Assembly: GCA_902779845.1 (NCBI GenBank)
Contig: CACZCZ010000004.1
Coordinates: 62,001 to 126,000 of the forward strand
DNA: 64,000 nucleotides
From: an uncultured Bacteroidales bacterium
GTDB taxonomy: Bacteria > Bacteroidota > Bacteroidia > Bacteroidales > Bacteroidaceae
Direction of reading: 5' to 3'
Shown here: positions 23,748 to 32,090 of the stretch, piece after piece
How positions within the stretch are numbered: the first letter of the stretch is position 1
Layout of the letters: every line of letters starts with the position of its first letter
Made by a program: the position numbers and the translations under genes
Notes under the pieces: model-generated
Seen by the model: only the letters and a program-made list of their open reading frames with translations
Database searches by the model: none
What the model was told of the DNA's origin: nothing

Positions 23748-24752
23748 ATGAAAAAGATGATTTTTACCCTCGTGTTCAGCATCTGCGCTGCCGTCTCCCT
23801 CAGCGCTATGAACTATGAAGAAGCCCGCGAGCAGGCCCGCTTCCTCACCGACAAGATGGCCTATGAGTTGAACCTCAACGATCAGCAGTACAACGATTGC
23901 TACGAGATCAATTTGGATTACCTCCTGAGCGTACGCACCGAGGCCGACCTCTATGGCGATTATCTTACCTATCGCAATTCCGACCTCCGTCATATCCTTT
24001 ATGACTGGCAGTACACGCTCTTCGCAGCTGCCGACTACTTCTTCCGTCCGCTGACATGGTACCGTGGTGCCTGGCTGTTCCCCATCTACCGTTACTACAG
24101 CCTTGGACATTACTACTACCATCATCCTTCGGTTTATTACACCTATCGCGGCGGCCACGGACGCTACTACCATCGCGGCGGTTACTACTATTCGCGTCGT
24201 CCGCATTGGAACGGAGGTTTCCGCGGATCGCACCGTGGTGCCATCAGTCATCGCGGCCATGCAGGTTATCCCTCACATCGTCCCGATCATGGACCTTCTC
24301 GCCATGGCGATCTCTCACATCATGGCAGCCCCTCGCATCATGGCGGTGCTCCCTCGCATCGGGGCGGCGATGTCTCCTCACGTCATGATGGTGCATCCTC
24401 ACATCGTCCCTCTTCCGGCACCTACCACATGGGTGGCGGTAGCAGCAACCACTTCAACGGCAACAGTTCCGGCTCACGTCCGAACATGGATGCCCGTGCC
24501 CAAGGCCGTTCAGACTACGGTCATCCCAGTTCCACTCGTACTACCGTCAGTTCCACTTCGCACCATACTCCCGGCATGAGCGGACGCAGTTCTGTCCCCT
24601 CACACGGCAGTTTCAGCGGAGCATCCATGAGGAGTGGCGCTTCACACAGTGGCGGTCATGCAAGTTTTGGTGGTTCCCGTGGTGGTGGCTCTCACGGTGG
24701 CGGTTTCCACGGCGGTGGCGGTTCACACCGTGGCGGTGGTCGCGGCAGGTAA
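23748..24752 (+). CDS. secreted His/Gly/Ser-rich protein of unknown function
   Basis: 334 residues. Signal peptide MKKMIFTLVFSICAAVSLSA. Residues about 22-110 are a helical domain rich in Tyr and Asp (NYEEAREQARFLTDKMAYEL, NDQQYNDCYEINLDYLLS) resembling the exported N-terminal domain of a Bacteroidales family. From about residue 115 the sequence becomes low complexity: Tyr/His-rich (YYYHHPSVYY), then Ser/His/Gly-rich (SHHGSPSHHGG), and a Gly/His C-terminus (GGGSHGGGFHGGGG). It could bind metals through the His clusters; that is a guess. It has a strong promoter. The 3' end overlaps the GNAT gene on the other strand by 30 bases. Confidence 0.78.
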   Translation: MKKMIFTLVFSICAAVSLSAMNYEEAREQARFLTDKMAYELNLNDQQYNDCYEINLDYLLSVRTEADLYGDYLTYRNSDLRHILYDWQYTLFAAADYFFRPLTWYRGAWLFPIYRYYSLGHYYYHHPSVYYTYRGGHGRYYHRGGYYYSRRPHWNGGFRGSHRGAISHRGHAGYPSHRPDHGPSRHGDLSHHGSPSHHGGAPSHRGGDVSSRHDGASSHRPSSGTYHMGGGSSNHFNGNSSGSRPNMDARAQGRSDYGHPSSTRTTVSSTSHHTPGMSGRSSVPSHGSFSGASMRSGASHSGGHASFGGSRGGGSHGGGFHGGGGSHRGGGRGR

Positions 24753-25283
24753 CATGCGCTGCCACACCACAGCATCTACGAAAGAATCCTCAGCACGTAG
24801 CCAGTCATGTAAGGGTGCCGAGGCCTCAAAGCCCAGCCGCGTAAACAATTGCGTGGCTGGTTTGTTTGTGGTAGCGATGATGGCGTAGATCTGATGCAGA
24901 TGTAAGCTGCTGGCATAGTGGCAGAGGGCCTGCATGGCAGAGGCGCCGTGGTGGTGACCCTGATGTTCGGGAAGTATCAGCAATCCGATCTCTGCGCGCA
25001 GGTGGATGGCATCGAAGTTTACGAGGTCGGCAAAACCTATGGCCTTCCACGCGCGCGCGCCCGATTCCTCTTTAATCTCTATCACTAAGCGAACCTGCCC
25101 GTCGCGGAAGATGTCGCCCGTGCTGTCTGCGATAAATTGACGCAGGGTATAGCGGGAGTACGGCACGGTGGTGGAACCATGACGCCAGAAGGTGGGGTCG
25201 TTCTCAATGCGATACACCAATTCCAAGTCCTCGGGTTCCAAGGCTCGTAGGCGAAGGGTAGGGGTGTCAGGAGAAGATATCAT
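24723..25283 (-). CDS. GNAT N-acetyltransferase
   Basis: 186 residues from the ATG giving MISSPDTPTLRLRALEPEDL; the 16 further upstream codons lie inside the glycosyltransferase gene. RimJ/RimL-like GNAT pattern: RLRALEPEDLELVYRIENDP, EIGLLILPEHQGHHHGASAM for acetyl-CoA binding (Q-G-H-H-H-G-A instead of the usual QGxGxG/A), and NKPATQLFTRLGFE. Likely a protein or small-molecule acetyltransferase. The start overlaps the glycosyltransferase stop by 17 bases, so the two are probably co-transcribed. Confidence 0.85.
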   Translation of the reverse strand: MISSPDTPTLRLRALEPEDLELVYRIENDPTFWRHGSTTVPYSRYTLRQFIADSTGDIFRDGQVRLVIEIKEESGARAWKAIGFADLVNFDAIHLRAEIGLLILPEHQGHHHGASAMQALCHYASSLHLHQIYAIIATTNKPATQLFTRLGFEASAPLHDWLRAEDSFVDAVVWQRMLPAATTATV

Positions 25284-26445
25284 TGGGCAGGATGAGCTTG
25301 CCGCTCTGCAGGTTGAAGGTTCCGTAATCACAATGCAGGCCTTGGCGTGAGCCGTTCACCATCTGCCACAGCATATTGCAGTAGGGACGTCCGTCGGCCG
25401 TCACCTCGAAGACGCAATGCATGACGGTGCTTTTGGCTGGCAGTTCGCTGCCGCGTGAAGCATCGAGTCCGGCGCGGTGACAGATGTCCTGCACGGCTGC
25501 CCAGGCTTCGTCGCTGCCGATGAACAGGAGTGTCTCGGGCAGCGGCGTGTGCAGACGATGGAGGCCGGTGGCGCGCTTCAGCCATTTGATGCCGCGCTTC
25601 AGCCACTTGCGTACCATGCTCAGGAAGCCCATTCCCAACACGGCAGTTTCCACGCAAATCCATGCAAACCAATAGCGGCGTGCGAAATGCTTGCGGAAGA
25701 AGATGAGCATGGCGTGGTAGAAGTTATAGACGTAGCGGAAGCTGGTCTGCTGGGTGCTCTCGCCCTTGTAGTGCAACATCAGCTTGGGCGTGTACCAGCA
25801 TTCCCAGCCACCCATGCCGATGCGGTAGCTGAGGTCGATGTCCTCGCCGTACATGAAATAGGTCTCGTCCAGCATCCCCACTTGTTCGAGGGCTGTGCGC
25901 CGCAGCATCATGAAAGCACCCGAGAGCACTTCCACCTGGCCGTCGGCAAACTCGGGCAGATGGCCCATATAGTAGTGGGCGAAACGCTGGTGGCGCGGAA
26001 ACAGACGATTCAAGCCCAGCACTTTATAGAACGAAGTGGCAGGGGTGGGCAGACCTCGACGCGACTCGCGGGCAAAGCTGCCGTCGCGGTTCACCATGTG
26101 GATGCCCAGCGCTCCGGCTTGGGGGTGCTGCTCGAAGAACTGGATGCAATGCTGCAAAGTGTCCTCGGCGATGAACGTGTCGGGATTCAGCAACAGCACC
26201 AGTTCGCCTGTAGATTCACGGATGGCTTGGTTGTTGGCGCGTGCGAAACCTACGTTGTCCGTGTTCTCGACATAATGCACGTCGGGGAACTGCGAACGCA
26301 GGAAATCGATGGAGCCGTCGGTGCTGGCGTTGTCCACCACCCAAGTCTCAACATCCAACCCTCTGGCAGCGCGCTGAACGGAGTCCAGACACTGCCACAG
26401 GTAGTGCTTGACATTATAGTTGACGATGATGACGCTTAGCCTCAT
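25267..26445 (-). CDS. family 2 glycosyltransferase
   Basis: 392 residues. GT-A fold with MRLSVIIVNYNVKHYLWQCL at the N-terminus, VDNASTDGS, LLLNPDTFI holding the metal-binding DxD-like NPD, and GEDIDLSYRI (the ED motif). A membrane-associated segment lies at about 245-275 (YWFAWICVETAVLGMGFLSM). Typical rhamnosyl or related cell-surface transferase; the acceptor is unknown. The last 90 residues (LPETLLFIGSDEAWAAVQDI onward) form a further alpha/beta domain not found in the simplest GT2 enzymes. Its start overlaps the preceding membrane-protein gene by four bases. Confidence 0.9.
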   Translation of the reverse strand: MRLSVIIVNYNVKHYLWQCLDSVQRAARGLDVETWVVDNASTDGSIDFLRSQFPDVHYVENTDNVGFARANNQAIRESTGELVLLLNPDTFIAEDTLQHCIQFFEQHPQAGALGIHMVNRDGSFARESRRGLPTPATSFYKVLGLNRLFPRHQRFAHYYMGHLPEFADGQVEVLSGAFMMLRRTALEQVGMLDETYFMYGEDIDLSYRIGMGGWECWYTPKLMLHYKGESTQQTSFRYVYNFYHAMLIFFRKHFARRYWFAWICVETAVLGMGFLSMVRKWLKRGIKWLKRATGLHRLHTPLPETLLFIGSDEAWAAVQDICHRAGLDASRGSELPAKSTVMHCVFEVTADGRPYCNMLWQMVNGSRQGLHCDYGTFNLQSGKLILPNDIFS

Positions 26446-26882
26446 GACTCCTCTTGATTTCCAAAGCTTTCGCGCTCATAGCGCATCTTTCCGTCCGAAG
26501 GCCAGATGAAGAAGAAGGAGACCGCGCAAATCAGAGCCATATAGCCACAGCTGGTGTTGAAGCCCAGAAGGTAGTACATCAACGTATTGTAGATGAGGGG
26601 GACGCTAAGGAGGACAATACGCAGGAGTGCCCAAGTACGATAGTGCTGCTCGCTCTGTTGAACCAGAGCATGCACGCGCTTAAAGGTCATCAGCTTCAGC
26701 GCCAAAGGAATGCTGATGAGCGTGATGATAACACTACACAAGCTGAATACGTATTCCTGGGTTTCCTCGATGGCAATTGTGCCAACAGGTAGCATGTCGG
26801 TCTCGAAGATGGCCGCAAGGATGGCAACCGTGAGGAGCTCGCCGCAATACGTTAATCTAAGGAAAGTGGTTGTATTTTGCAT
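26442..26882 (-). CDS. small membrane protein of unknown function
   Basis: 146 residues with about four hydrophobic helices: residues about 12-30, 45-65, 85-105 and 110-130 (GYMALICAVSFFFIWP). A charged C-terminal tail ends in GNQEES. No named family recognised. The stop overlaps the start of the GT2 gene by four bases, so the two are translationally coupled; it may be a cofactor or a flippase-like partner of surface glycan synthesis, which is inference. Confidence 0.75.
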   Translation of the reverse strand: MQNTTTFLRLTYCGELLTVAILAAIFETDMLPVGTIAIEETQEYVFSLCSVIITLISIPLALKLMTFKRVHALVQQSEQHYRTWALLRIVLLSVPLIYNTLMYYLLGFNTSCGYMALICAVSFFFIWPSDGKMRYERESFGNQEES

Positions 26883-26935
26883 TTTTGATGTTTAATCCTT
26901 CAGATGTTTAATTTTTCAATCTCTTATATCCTCAC

Positions 26936-27544
26936 TTACTCATGAAAGGGCTTGCGATCCAGAATGCTGCGGCCGAGGGTTGCCTCGTCGGTGTAGTGCA
27001 GTTGGTCGTTTTGTGCTACGCCGCGTGCGATGGTCGTGATGGTGACATTGTCGCAGTCGGCCAGCTTGCGGAAGATGTAAAAGTCGGTGGTGTCGCCTTC
27101 CATCGTAGGACTCAGCGCCAAGATGACTTCCTTCACGTCGCCGCCCTGAACGCGGTTCACCAGCGATGCAATCTCCAGATCCTGTGGGCCGATGCCGTCC
27201 ATGGGCGAGATGACCCCGCCGAGAACATGATAGACTCCATTGTACTGTTGTGTTGCCTCGATGGCCAGTACGTCCTGAATGCTCTCCACAACGCAGATGG
27301 TGGCGTGGTCGCGGCTTTGCGAGGCGCAGATACCGCATACGTCGCCATCGCAGATGTTGTGACACACGCGGCAGTAGTGCACGTTATTCACTAACTCCTG
27401 CAGACTGTTGGCAAAGGCTTCCACGTCGCTCTTCTCGCGCTTTAGAAGATGCAGCACCAACCGCATGGCCGTCTTGCGTCCGATGCCGGGGAGGAGCGAG
27501 AATTGGCTCACTGCACGTTCCAGATAAAGTGATGGAATTTCCAT
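26936..27544 (-). CDS. recR: recombination protein RecR
   Basis: 202 residues, the usual RecR length, from ATG 27544 ([15 protein letters not shown]). HhH segment [18 protein letters not shown], zinc finger of four Cys ([17 protein letters not shown]), Toprim domain with [14 protein letters not shown] and [19 protein letters not shown]. RecR works with RecF and RecO to load RecA at gaps. The frame stays open for 34 further codons upstream, but a promoter box at 27553-27560 lies only nine bases before this start, so the shorter start is right and the message is almost leaderless. Confidence 0.97.
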   Translation of the reverse strand: MEIPSLYLERAVSQFSLLPGIGRKTAMRLVLHLLKREKSDVEAFANSLQELVNNVHYCRVCHNICDGDVCGICASQSRDHATICVVESIQDVLAIEATQQYNGVYHVLGGVISPMDGIGPQDLEIASLVNRVQGGDVKEVILALSPTMEGDTTDFYIFRKLADCDNVTITTIARGVAQNDQLHYTDEATLGRSILDRKPFHE

Positions 27545-27552
27545 ATCGGCTG

Positions 27553-27560
27553 CAAAGGTA
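27553..27560 (-). promoter_or_regulatory. -7 promoter box for recR
   Basis: Minus strand TACCTTTGCAG just upstream of ATG 27544. It implies a near-leaderless mRNA and decides the start codon. Confidence 0.7.
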
Positions 27561-27795
27561 CAATCTTTTGGCGAAATAGAAAAAAGAAAGGATGAAAAAT
27601 GAGAATTGATGGATTGAAAAGTGAACTTTCGGAACAGCGGAACCAATCAAGTTCGCTTGAATTGCCGCATCATAACGGATGTCGGTAATGCAAAAATACA
27701 AGTGCAAATATGTAAAAAGGCATCTTTATCAAAGAAAATGCAGGCGAAAAGCTAAAAAAAAGTCTTTGGGCAATGGCGAATTGTCATTTTTTCAT

Positions 27796-27803
27796 TACCT
27801 TTG
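27796..27803 (+). promoter_or_regulatory. -7 promoter box for tRNA-Pro
   Basis: TACCTTTGCG, 11 bases upstream of the mature tRNA 5' end. Confidence 0.7.
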
Positions 27804-27814
27804 CGCCCACTATC

Positions 27815-27887
27815 CGGGGTGTAGCGCAGTTGGTAGCGCTCCTGGTTTGGGACCAGGCGGTCGCCCGTTCGAGTCGGGTCGCCCCGA
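27815..27887 (+). tRNA. tRNA-Pro (anticodon TGG)
   Basis: 73 bases folding as a standard cloverleaf: acceptor CGGGGTG/CGCCCCG with one G-U pair, D-stem GCGC/GCGC, anticodon stem CCTGG/CCAGG with loop TTTGGGA, T-stem GCCCG/CGGGT and loop TTCGAGT, discriminator A. The 3' CCA is not encoded. It reads CCN proline codons with wobble U34. Confidence 0.97.
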
Positions 27888-27900
27888 CAAAGTCGATAAT

Positions 27901-27933
27901 GAGCTCCTTTACGGGGGCTCATTTCTTTTTTTT
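27901..27933 (+). terminator. terminator after tRNA-Pro
   Basis: Stem GAGCTCC/GGGGCTC (one G-U pair) followed by atttctttttttt. Confidence 0.75.
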
Positions 27934-27966
27934 CAAAAAAATGCAGGCGCTTTCCAAGATTCTTAG

Positions 27967-27974
27967 TATATTTG
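27967..27974 (+). promoter_or_regulatory. -7 promoter box for the CE1-like esterase
   Basis: TATATTTGCAG located 34 bases before ATG 28009. Confidence 0.6.
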
Positions 27975-28008
27975 CAGCCGAATAAAGCTAATAAATCAAA
28001 ATCTCGTC

Positions 28009-29823
28009 ATGAAACATTCTTTCTTATTTCGCCAATCATTTCTCTTCATCCTTCTCCTTGGCTCTTTACCGGCAACCGCCTATAAGAAGGAGTCTATAGA
28101 CATCAATGTGAATGGGACACAGCGGAATATGGTTGTGTTCTCACCCAATACCTTGCCTGCCAAATCGCCATTGATGATTGTCACTCATGGTATGAACCAG
28201 AACCCTGAGTACCAATATGACTCGGATAAGATCTACGAGATGGTGGACACGGCCAAGTTCGTGGTCACCTACTTGCGCAGCGATGGTAACACATGGGACA
28301 TCGGCGGCACAAAGGACCGGGACTTCGTTGTCAAGACCATCGACGAGATGGCTACCCGTTTTGATATTGACAAGGAACGCGTCTATTGGTCGGGCTTTTC
28401 TATGGGTTCCATGCTCATCCACCATTGTATTTCCAGTATGCAGGACAAGATTGCGGCTTTTGCTCCCACCAGCGGCATTCAGTTCTCAGAGAGTCCTTGG
28501 AACAGCTGCTCCAAACCTGTTGTCATGCTGGAATGTATCGCCTATGGTGATGATGTATTCGGATACGAGCAATACGGCATTCATAACTACATCGAGAGCT
28601 ATGCCAGACACGACAACCACGTCAATTACAGCAAGACCACGGGCTACAGACCCATTAACGGCTGCTGGTACGACGGCGACTTGGAGAAATGGTCTGGTGG
28701 CCCTAACGGTGGCGAGGTGTGGCTCTATTCTTATAACAACGGCGGGCACTGGCCAATGAGTGACAACCGCCATCTCATCTGGAACTTCTGCAAGCGTTAT
28801 AGCCTGAACATGTCCACGGTAAGAATTGCCAAACCGGCTGGTGAGACCTCGTATCTTTACATGGCACCGCAGGGTGAAGAGTCCTTTCCCGACATCGCCG
28901 TTCGCGCCACCCCGAAACTTACCAATTGTAAGCTGGTGAAGATGGATTTCTATGACGGCAAGACGCTCTTGGAATCGAAAACGGCCTCGCCCTACACGAC
29001 GACAATTGAGTCGCCAAAAAGCGGCAAGCACAACCTGCGCGTAGTAATCACGGATAGCAAGGATAGGACTGCTGAGGCTACGTGTCTGGTTAACTATATG
29101 GCTTCCAGAACTACACACAGCATCAGTCAGCATTTCACCACGGCTGGCACGGTGCCGCAGGATTGGTATGTGAGCAATGGTTCAGTCAAGCGTGCTGGCG
29201 GTGGCCTAACCTATGCCGATGGCCCTCGTCTCCTGCAATTTACTGCTTCTTCGCGCGGCTTTGACTATGGGTTGCTGGTGCAGAATCTTACAGGAAAGAC
29301 GAAAGTTGCCTACGCCAAGTATGGTGTCAGCACCGGACGTTCTACCCTGACTCTGTACCCTGGCAGTTATGCTGTTAAATACAAGGTCTGTAACTGGAAT
29401 CAGCCTGACTTTTCGCCCGTGACTGTTGCTGTCCTGAATTCGAGTGGACAGGAAGTGGCTTCCCAAACCTTCACACCTACCGTGAACATCGGCGGAGATA
29501 CCGCCAATAAATTCGCTCGTATCACGGCGCAGGCCTTTGATTTCGAAATTACTGAGACTGACAACTACGTCATTGCCTTCTATACCGACGAAGCCAAGAA
29601 TTCCGATTTCGTGCTGTCGGCAGTCACTCTTTTAGCTAAGGAGTTCACCCCTACTGGTATAAGCGAGGTAAAGCTGTCGCCGTCTGGTGGCCAGGTGTCT
29701 GGCCAGAGTAATGGCGTTCAACGTGAACATCCCAAATCCTACGATCTCAGTGGACGTGAAGTCAATGGAGTCTTACCTCGTGGCATATACATTGTTAACG
29801 GCCAAAAGGTTGCAGTTCAATAA
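28009..29823 (+). CDS. secreted CE1-like/feruloyl-type esterase with accessory domains and C-terminal tag
   Basis: 604 residues. Signal peptide ends near LLGSLPATA. The alpha/beta hydrolase domain (about 30-265) has the nucleophile elbow GFSMGS with Ser131, and a late HW in NNGGHWPMSD as likely catalytic His; this resembles CE1/PHB-depolymerase-type esterases that remove acetyl or feruloyl groups from plant glycans. Residues about 270-360 form an Ig-like domain (SPYTTTIESPKSGKHNLRVV), about 370-545 a CBM-like beta-sandwich, and the end carries the tag YDLSGREVNGVLPRGIYIVN. Probable exported esterase acting with the glycan enzymes of this window. The stop is 22 bases from the next lipoprotein gene. 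Confidence 0.8.
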   Translation: MKHSFLFRQSFLFILLLGSLPATAYKKESIDINVNGTQRNMVVFSPNTLPAKSPLMIVTHGMNQNPEYQYDSDKIYEMVDTAKFVVTYLRSDGNTWDIGGTKDRDFVVKTIDEMATRFDIDKERVYWSGFSMGSMLIHHCISSMQDKIAAFAPTSGIQFSESPWNSCSKPVVMLECIAYGDDVFGYEQYGIHNYIESYARHDNHVNYSKTTGYRPINGCWYDGDLEKWSGGPNGGEVWLYSYNNGGHWPMSDNRHLIWNFCKRYSLNMSTVRIAKPAGETSYLYMAPQGEESFPDIAVRATPKLTNCKLVKMDFYDGKTLLESKTASPYTTTIESPKSGKHNLRVVITDSKDRTAEATCLVNYMASRTTHSISQHFTTAGTVPQDWYVSNGSVKRAGGGLTYADGPRLLQFTASSRGFDYGLLVQNLTGKTKVAYAKYGVSTGRSTLTLYPGSYAVKYKVCNWNQPDFSPVTVAVLNSSGQEVASQTFTPTVNIGGDTANKFARITAQAFDFEITETDNYVIAFYTDEAKNSDFVLSAVTLLAKEFTPTGISEVKLSPSGGQVSGQSNGVQREHPKSYDLSGREVNGVLPRGIYIVNGQKVAVQ

Positions 29824-29844
29824 AGAAGAAATAGCTTTGCAATA

Positions 29845-30642
29845 ATGGGACAAATGAAGATGAAGAATAAAGTGATTTCCATCTTTTCGATGGCGCTGTG
29901 TTTAGGGATAGCAGCCTGTCAGGATGCTACAGAGATAAGACCCGTATGTGGAACCTTGGACAGTCCGCTGTCAACGCCTTCGGAGTTGGACACGTATATC
30001 TTTCCTCAGAGCGAAGTGCAGATGTATCCTGATCATGCCATCATGAAGGATACGATGAATGCGGTCAGCGTTTGGCGCATTGGCGACTGGAAAGGCGAGA
30101 CGGCAGAAGAATATGGTATCGTGGTTGTGAAGAATGGCTTGCCTACGGTCCTCCCCAATATCCGCAACACGCGTCAACCCAATGCCTTCTACGACAGCGC
30201 TACGGGTGATCTGTGGCTGTCTGCCAGTGCTATGGAAGGAACGGGCGTACATGTGGAACAGCTCCTTTTGATTCGTTTTGCGGAAGATAGTGCTTTCGTG
30301 GCAGCAACGGCTGACCCCTATGACTTGCAGGAACTTTGCTGTCAGCAGATGACGTATTCGACAGCGGGCGAACAGATTACCTTTTATCTGAAACAGGAAC
30401 CTGTGACAACCGTGACCAATAGTGTAACGGATATGGGAGGCTTTGATGACGAGGCTATTTGGATTGGTGAACAGTTGTCTTACGATCTCAATGACAAACA
30501 GCCGCGTGTCAGCATCACGCCAGGACTGAAGTTCGTCACCGGGCTTGTACTCACCTACGATGATATGCCCACATTTACGGCGGACGTTGTGATGTCTGAA
30601 GCAGGTGAACTCACCATAAACGATTTGCTCTTGAAGGAATAA
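29845..30642 (+). CDS. lipoprotein of unknown function
   Basis: 265 residues at most. Lipobox GIAAC ends a signal peptide; the true start may be the internal Met giving MKNKVISIFSMALCLGIAAC. The mature part is beta-rich (ADPYDLQELCCQQMTYST, ISVTPGLKFVTGLVLTYDDM type) with no recognised family. It follows the esterase by 22 bases, so the two likely form an operon that ends at the terminator at 30674-30712. Confidence 0.72.
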   Translation: MGQMKMKNKVISIFSMALCLGIAACQDATEIRPVCGTLDSPLSTPSELDTYIFPQSEVQMYPDHAIMKDTMNAVSVWRIGDWKGETAEEYGIVVVKNGLPTVLPNIRNTRQPNAFYDSATGDLWLSASAMEGTGVHVEQLLLIRFAEDSAFVAATADPYDLQELCCQQMTYSTAGEQITFYLKQEPVTTVTNSVTDMGGFDDEAIWIGEQLSYDLNDKQPRVSITPGLKFVTGLVLTYDDMPTFTADVVMSEAGELTINDLLLKE

Positions 30643-30673
30643 GCAGGGAAAACGATTCGATTCTCCAAATATG

Positions 30674-30712
30674 ACGACAGAGGTGTGCTTTTCGTGCAAC
30701 TCTGTCGTTTTT
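30674..30712 (+). terminator. terminator after the lipoprotein gene
   Basis: Nine-bp perfect stem ACGACAGAG/CTCTGTCGT around a 17-base loop, followed by TTTTTG. Confidence 0.75.
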
Positions 30713-30822
30713 GTAGGGCATAATGGCAGGAAGAGTGTGCCTGTTTGGAACAAAATGCTATATTTAAACTTCTTTTTGTGCCTTTTAACCGATAATAACG
30801 CTTATTATTTAATAATAAAGTG

Positions 30823-30830
30823 TATCTTTG
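30823..30830 (+). promoter_or_regulatory. -7 promoter box for the Gfo/Idh operon
   Basis: TATCTTTGCG in an AT-rich stretch, 58 bases before ATG 30889. It may drive the run of genes up to 36391. Confidence 0.6.
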
Positions 30831-30888
30831 CGACATCAAACCCAATAAACACCTTATCAGCCACTAATATATCTCTGCATCCTTTCTC

Positions 30889-31983
30889 ATGGAAATCACT
30901 ATAGGATTGATCGGCTTCGGGCGCATGGGGCGTTGCTATCTGAATATGTTGCAACGTGACAAACGCTACCGAGTGACGCATATCTGTGACCCCGATCCCA
31001 GTTGTAGGGCGCTGGCACATGAGCTGGCGCCGAATGCTCAGCTTTGCGACAACGAGGAGAGTGTGCTGGGGGCTGCCGATGTTCAGGTGGTGCTGATTTG
31101 CGCCTTGGCCGATGTCCGAATGCGGCAGATCCGTGCTGCATTGGCCGCTGGTAAACACGTCATCACGGAAAAGCCCTTGGCTGATAGCGTTGAACATGAG
31201 TGGCAGGTGGTTGAAGCTTGCGAAGAAGCCGAGTGCCATGGGCTGTTCTGCACAGTGAATATGTATTTGCTGAATTCGTGGTACCGCCACGAACTTTGCC
31301 GTATTATCAACAGCGGAGAGTTGGGTGAATTGGCCATTATCCGCATCTGCCACATGACACCAGGGCTGGCTCCGGGAGAAGGCCACGAGGCTGAAGGTCC
31401 TGCCTTCCACGATTGCGGGATGCATTATGTAGGTCTGGCGCGTTTTCTTGCTGGAAGTGAATATCATACATGGCACGCTCAGGCGTTGCGGATGTGGTCA
31501 TGGAAAGACCCTTGGTGGTTGCAGGCCCATGGAACGATGCAGAACGGCGTTGTCTTTGACATCACACAAGGTTTCGTTTATGGACAGATGTCTAAGGATC
31601 AGACTCACAACTCCTATGTGGAACTTATCGGCACCCAAGGTTTCTGTCACATGTCCCACGACTTCAAGCGAGCGTGGATAGACCTTCATGGCGTGAATGT
31701 CACAGAGCATATTGAGCGTCCTCATGGTGGCAAGAACATTGATGTCTTGCTGGATCAGATGGCACAGAGCATCACCACTGGTCAGCGTCATCCCGAAATG
31801 CCATGTCTTCGTGACTCCGCCATCGCCTCGGAGATAGCATGGAAGATGCTGGAGAATGCTCGCTGCCATGAGATGCCTGCCATCGGCAACAACGATGAAC
31901 TGGAGCAGATTCGTGAGCGCCGCCGCACGATGAAGGACGGCTATGGACTGCTACCCAGAAATAACAAGCCTATATTAGGCTAA
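30889..31983 (+). CDS. Gfo/Idh/MocA-family oxidoreductase
   Basis: 364 residues. N-terminal Rossmann motif GLIGFGRMGRCYLNML, then ITEKPLADSVEH with the EKP signature that places the catalytic Lys, and the C-terminal beta domain. It lacks a signal peptide, so it is cytoplasmic and NAD(P)-dependent. It starts a run that also includes a TAT-exported relative (32091), two DUF1080 hydrolases and a sugar isomerase. It may reduce or oxidise a keto sugar that the later genes produce; substrate unknown. Confidence 0.88.
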   Translation: MEITIGLIGFGRMGRCYLNMLQRDKRYRVTHICDPDPSCRALAHELAPNAQLCDNEESVLGAADVQVVLICALADVRMRQIRAALAAGKHVITEKPLADSVEHEWQVVEACEEAECHGLFCTVNMYLLNSWYRHELCRIINSGELGELAIIRICHMTPGLAPGEGHEAEGPAFHDCGMHYVGLARFLAGSEYHTWHAQALRMWSWKDPWWLQAHGTMQNGVVFDITQGFVYGQMSKDQTHNSYVELIGTQGFCHMSHDFKRAWIDLHGVNVTEHIERPHGGKNIDVLLDQMAQSITTGQRHPEMPCLRDSAIASEIAWKMLENARCHEMPAIGNNDELEQIRERRRTMKDGYGLLPRNNKPILG

Positions 31984-32090
31984 TGAGTTCTATTAGCACT
32001 ATAAGCCGATTAATTAAACAACCAATGCTTAATGGTAATCGTTTTAAAACCATACTTGTAAACTAACAACACTAAAGTCTTAATTAAACT

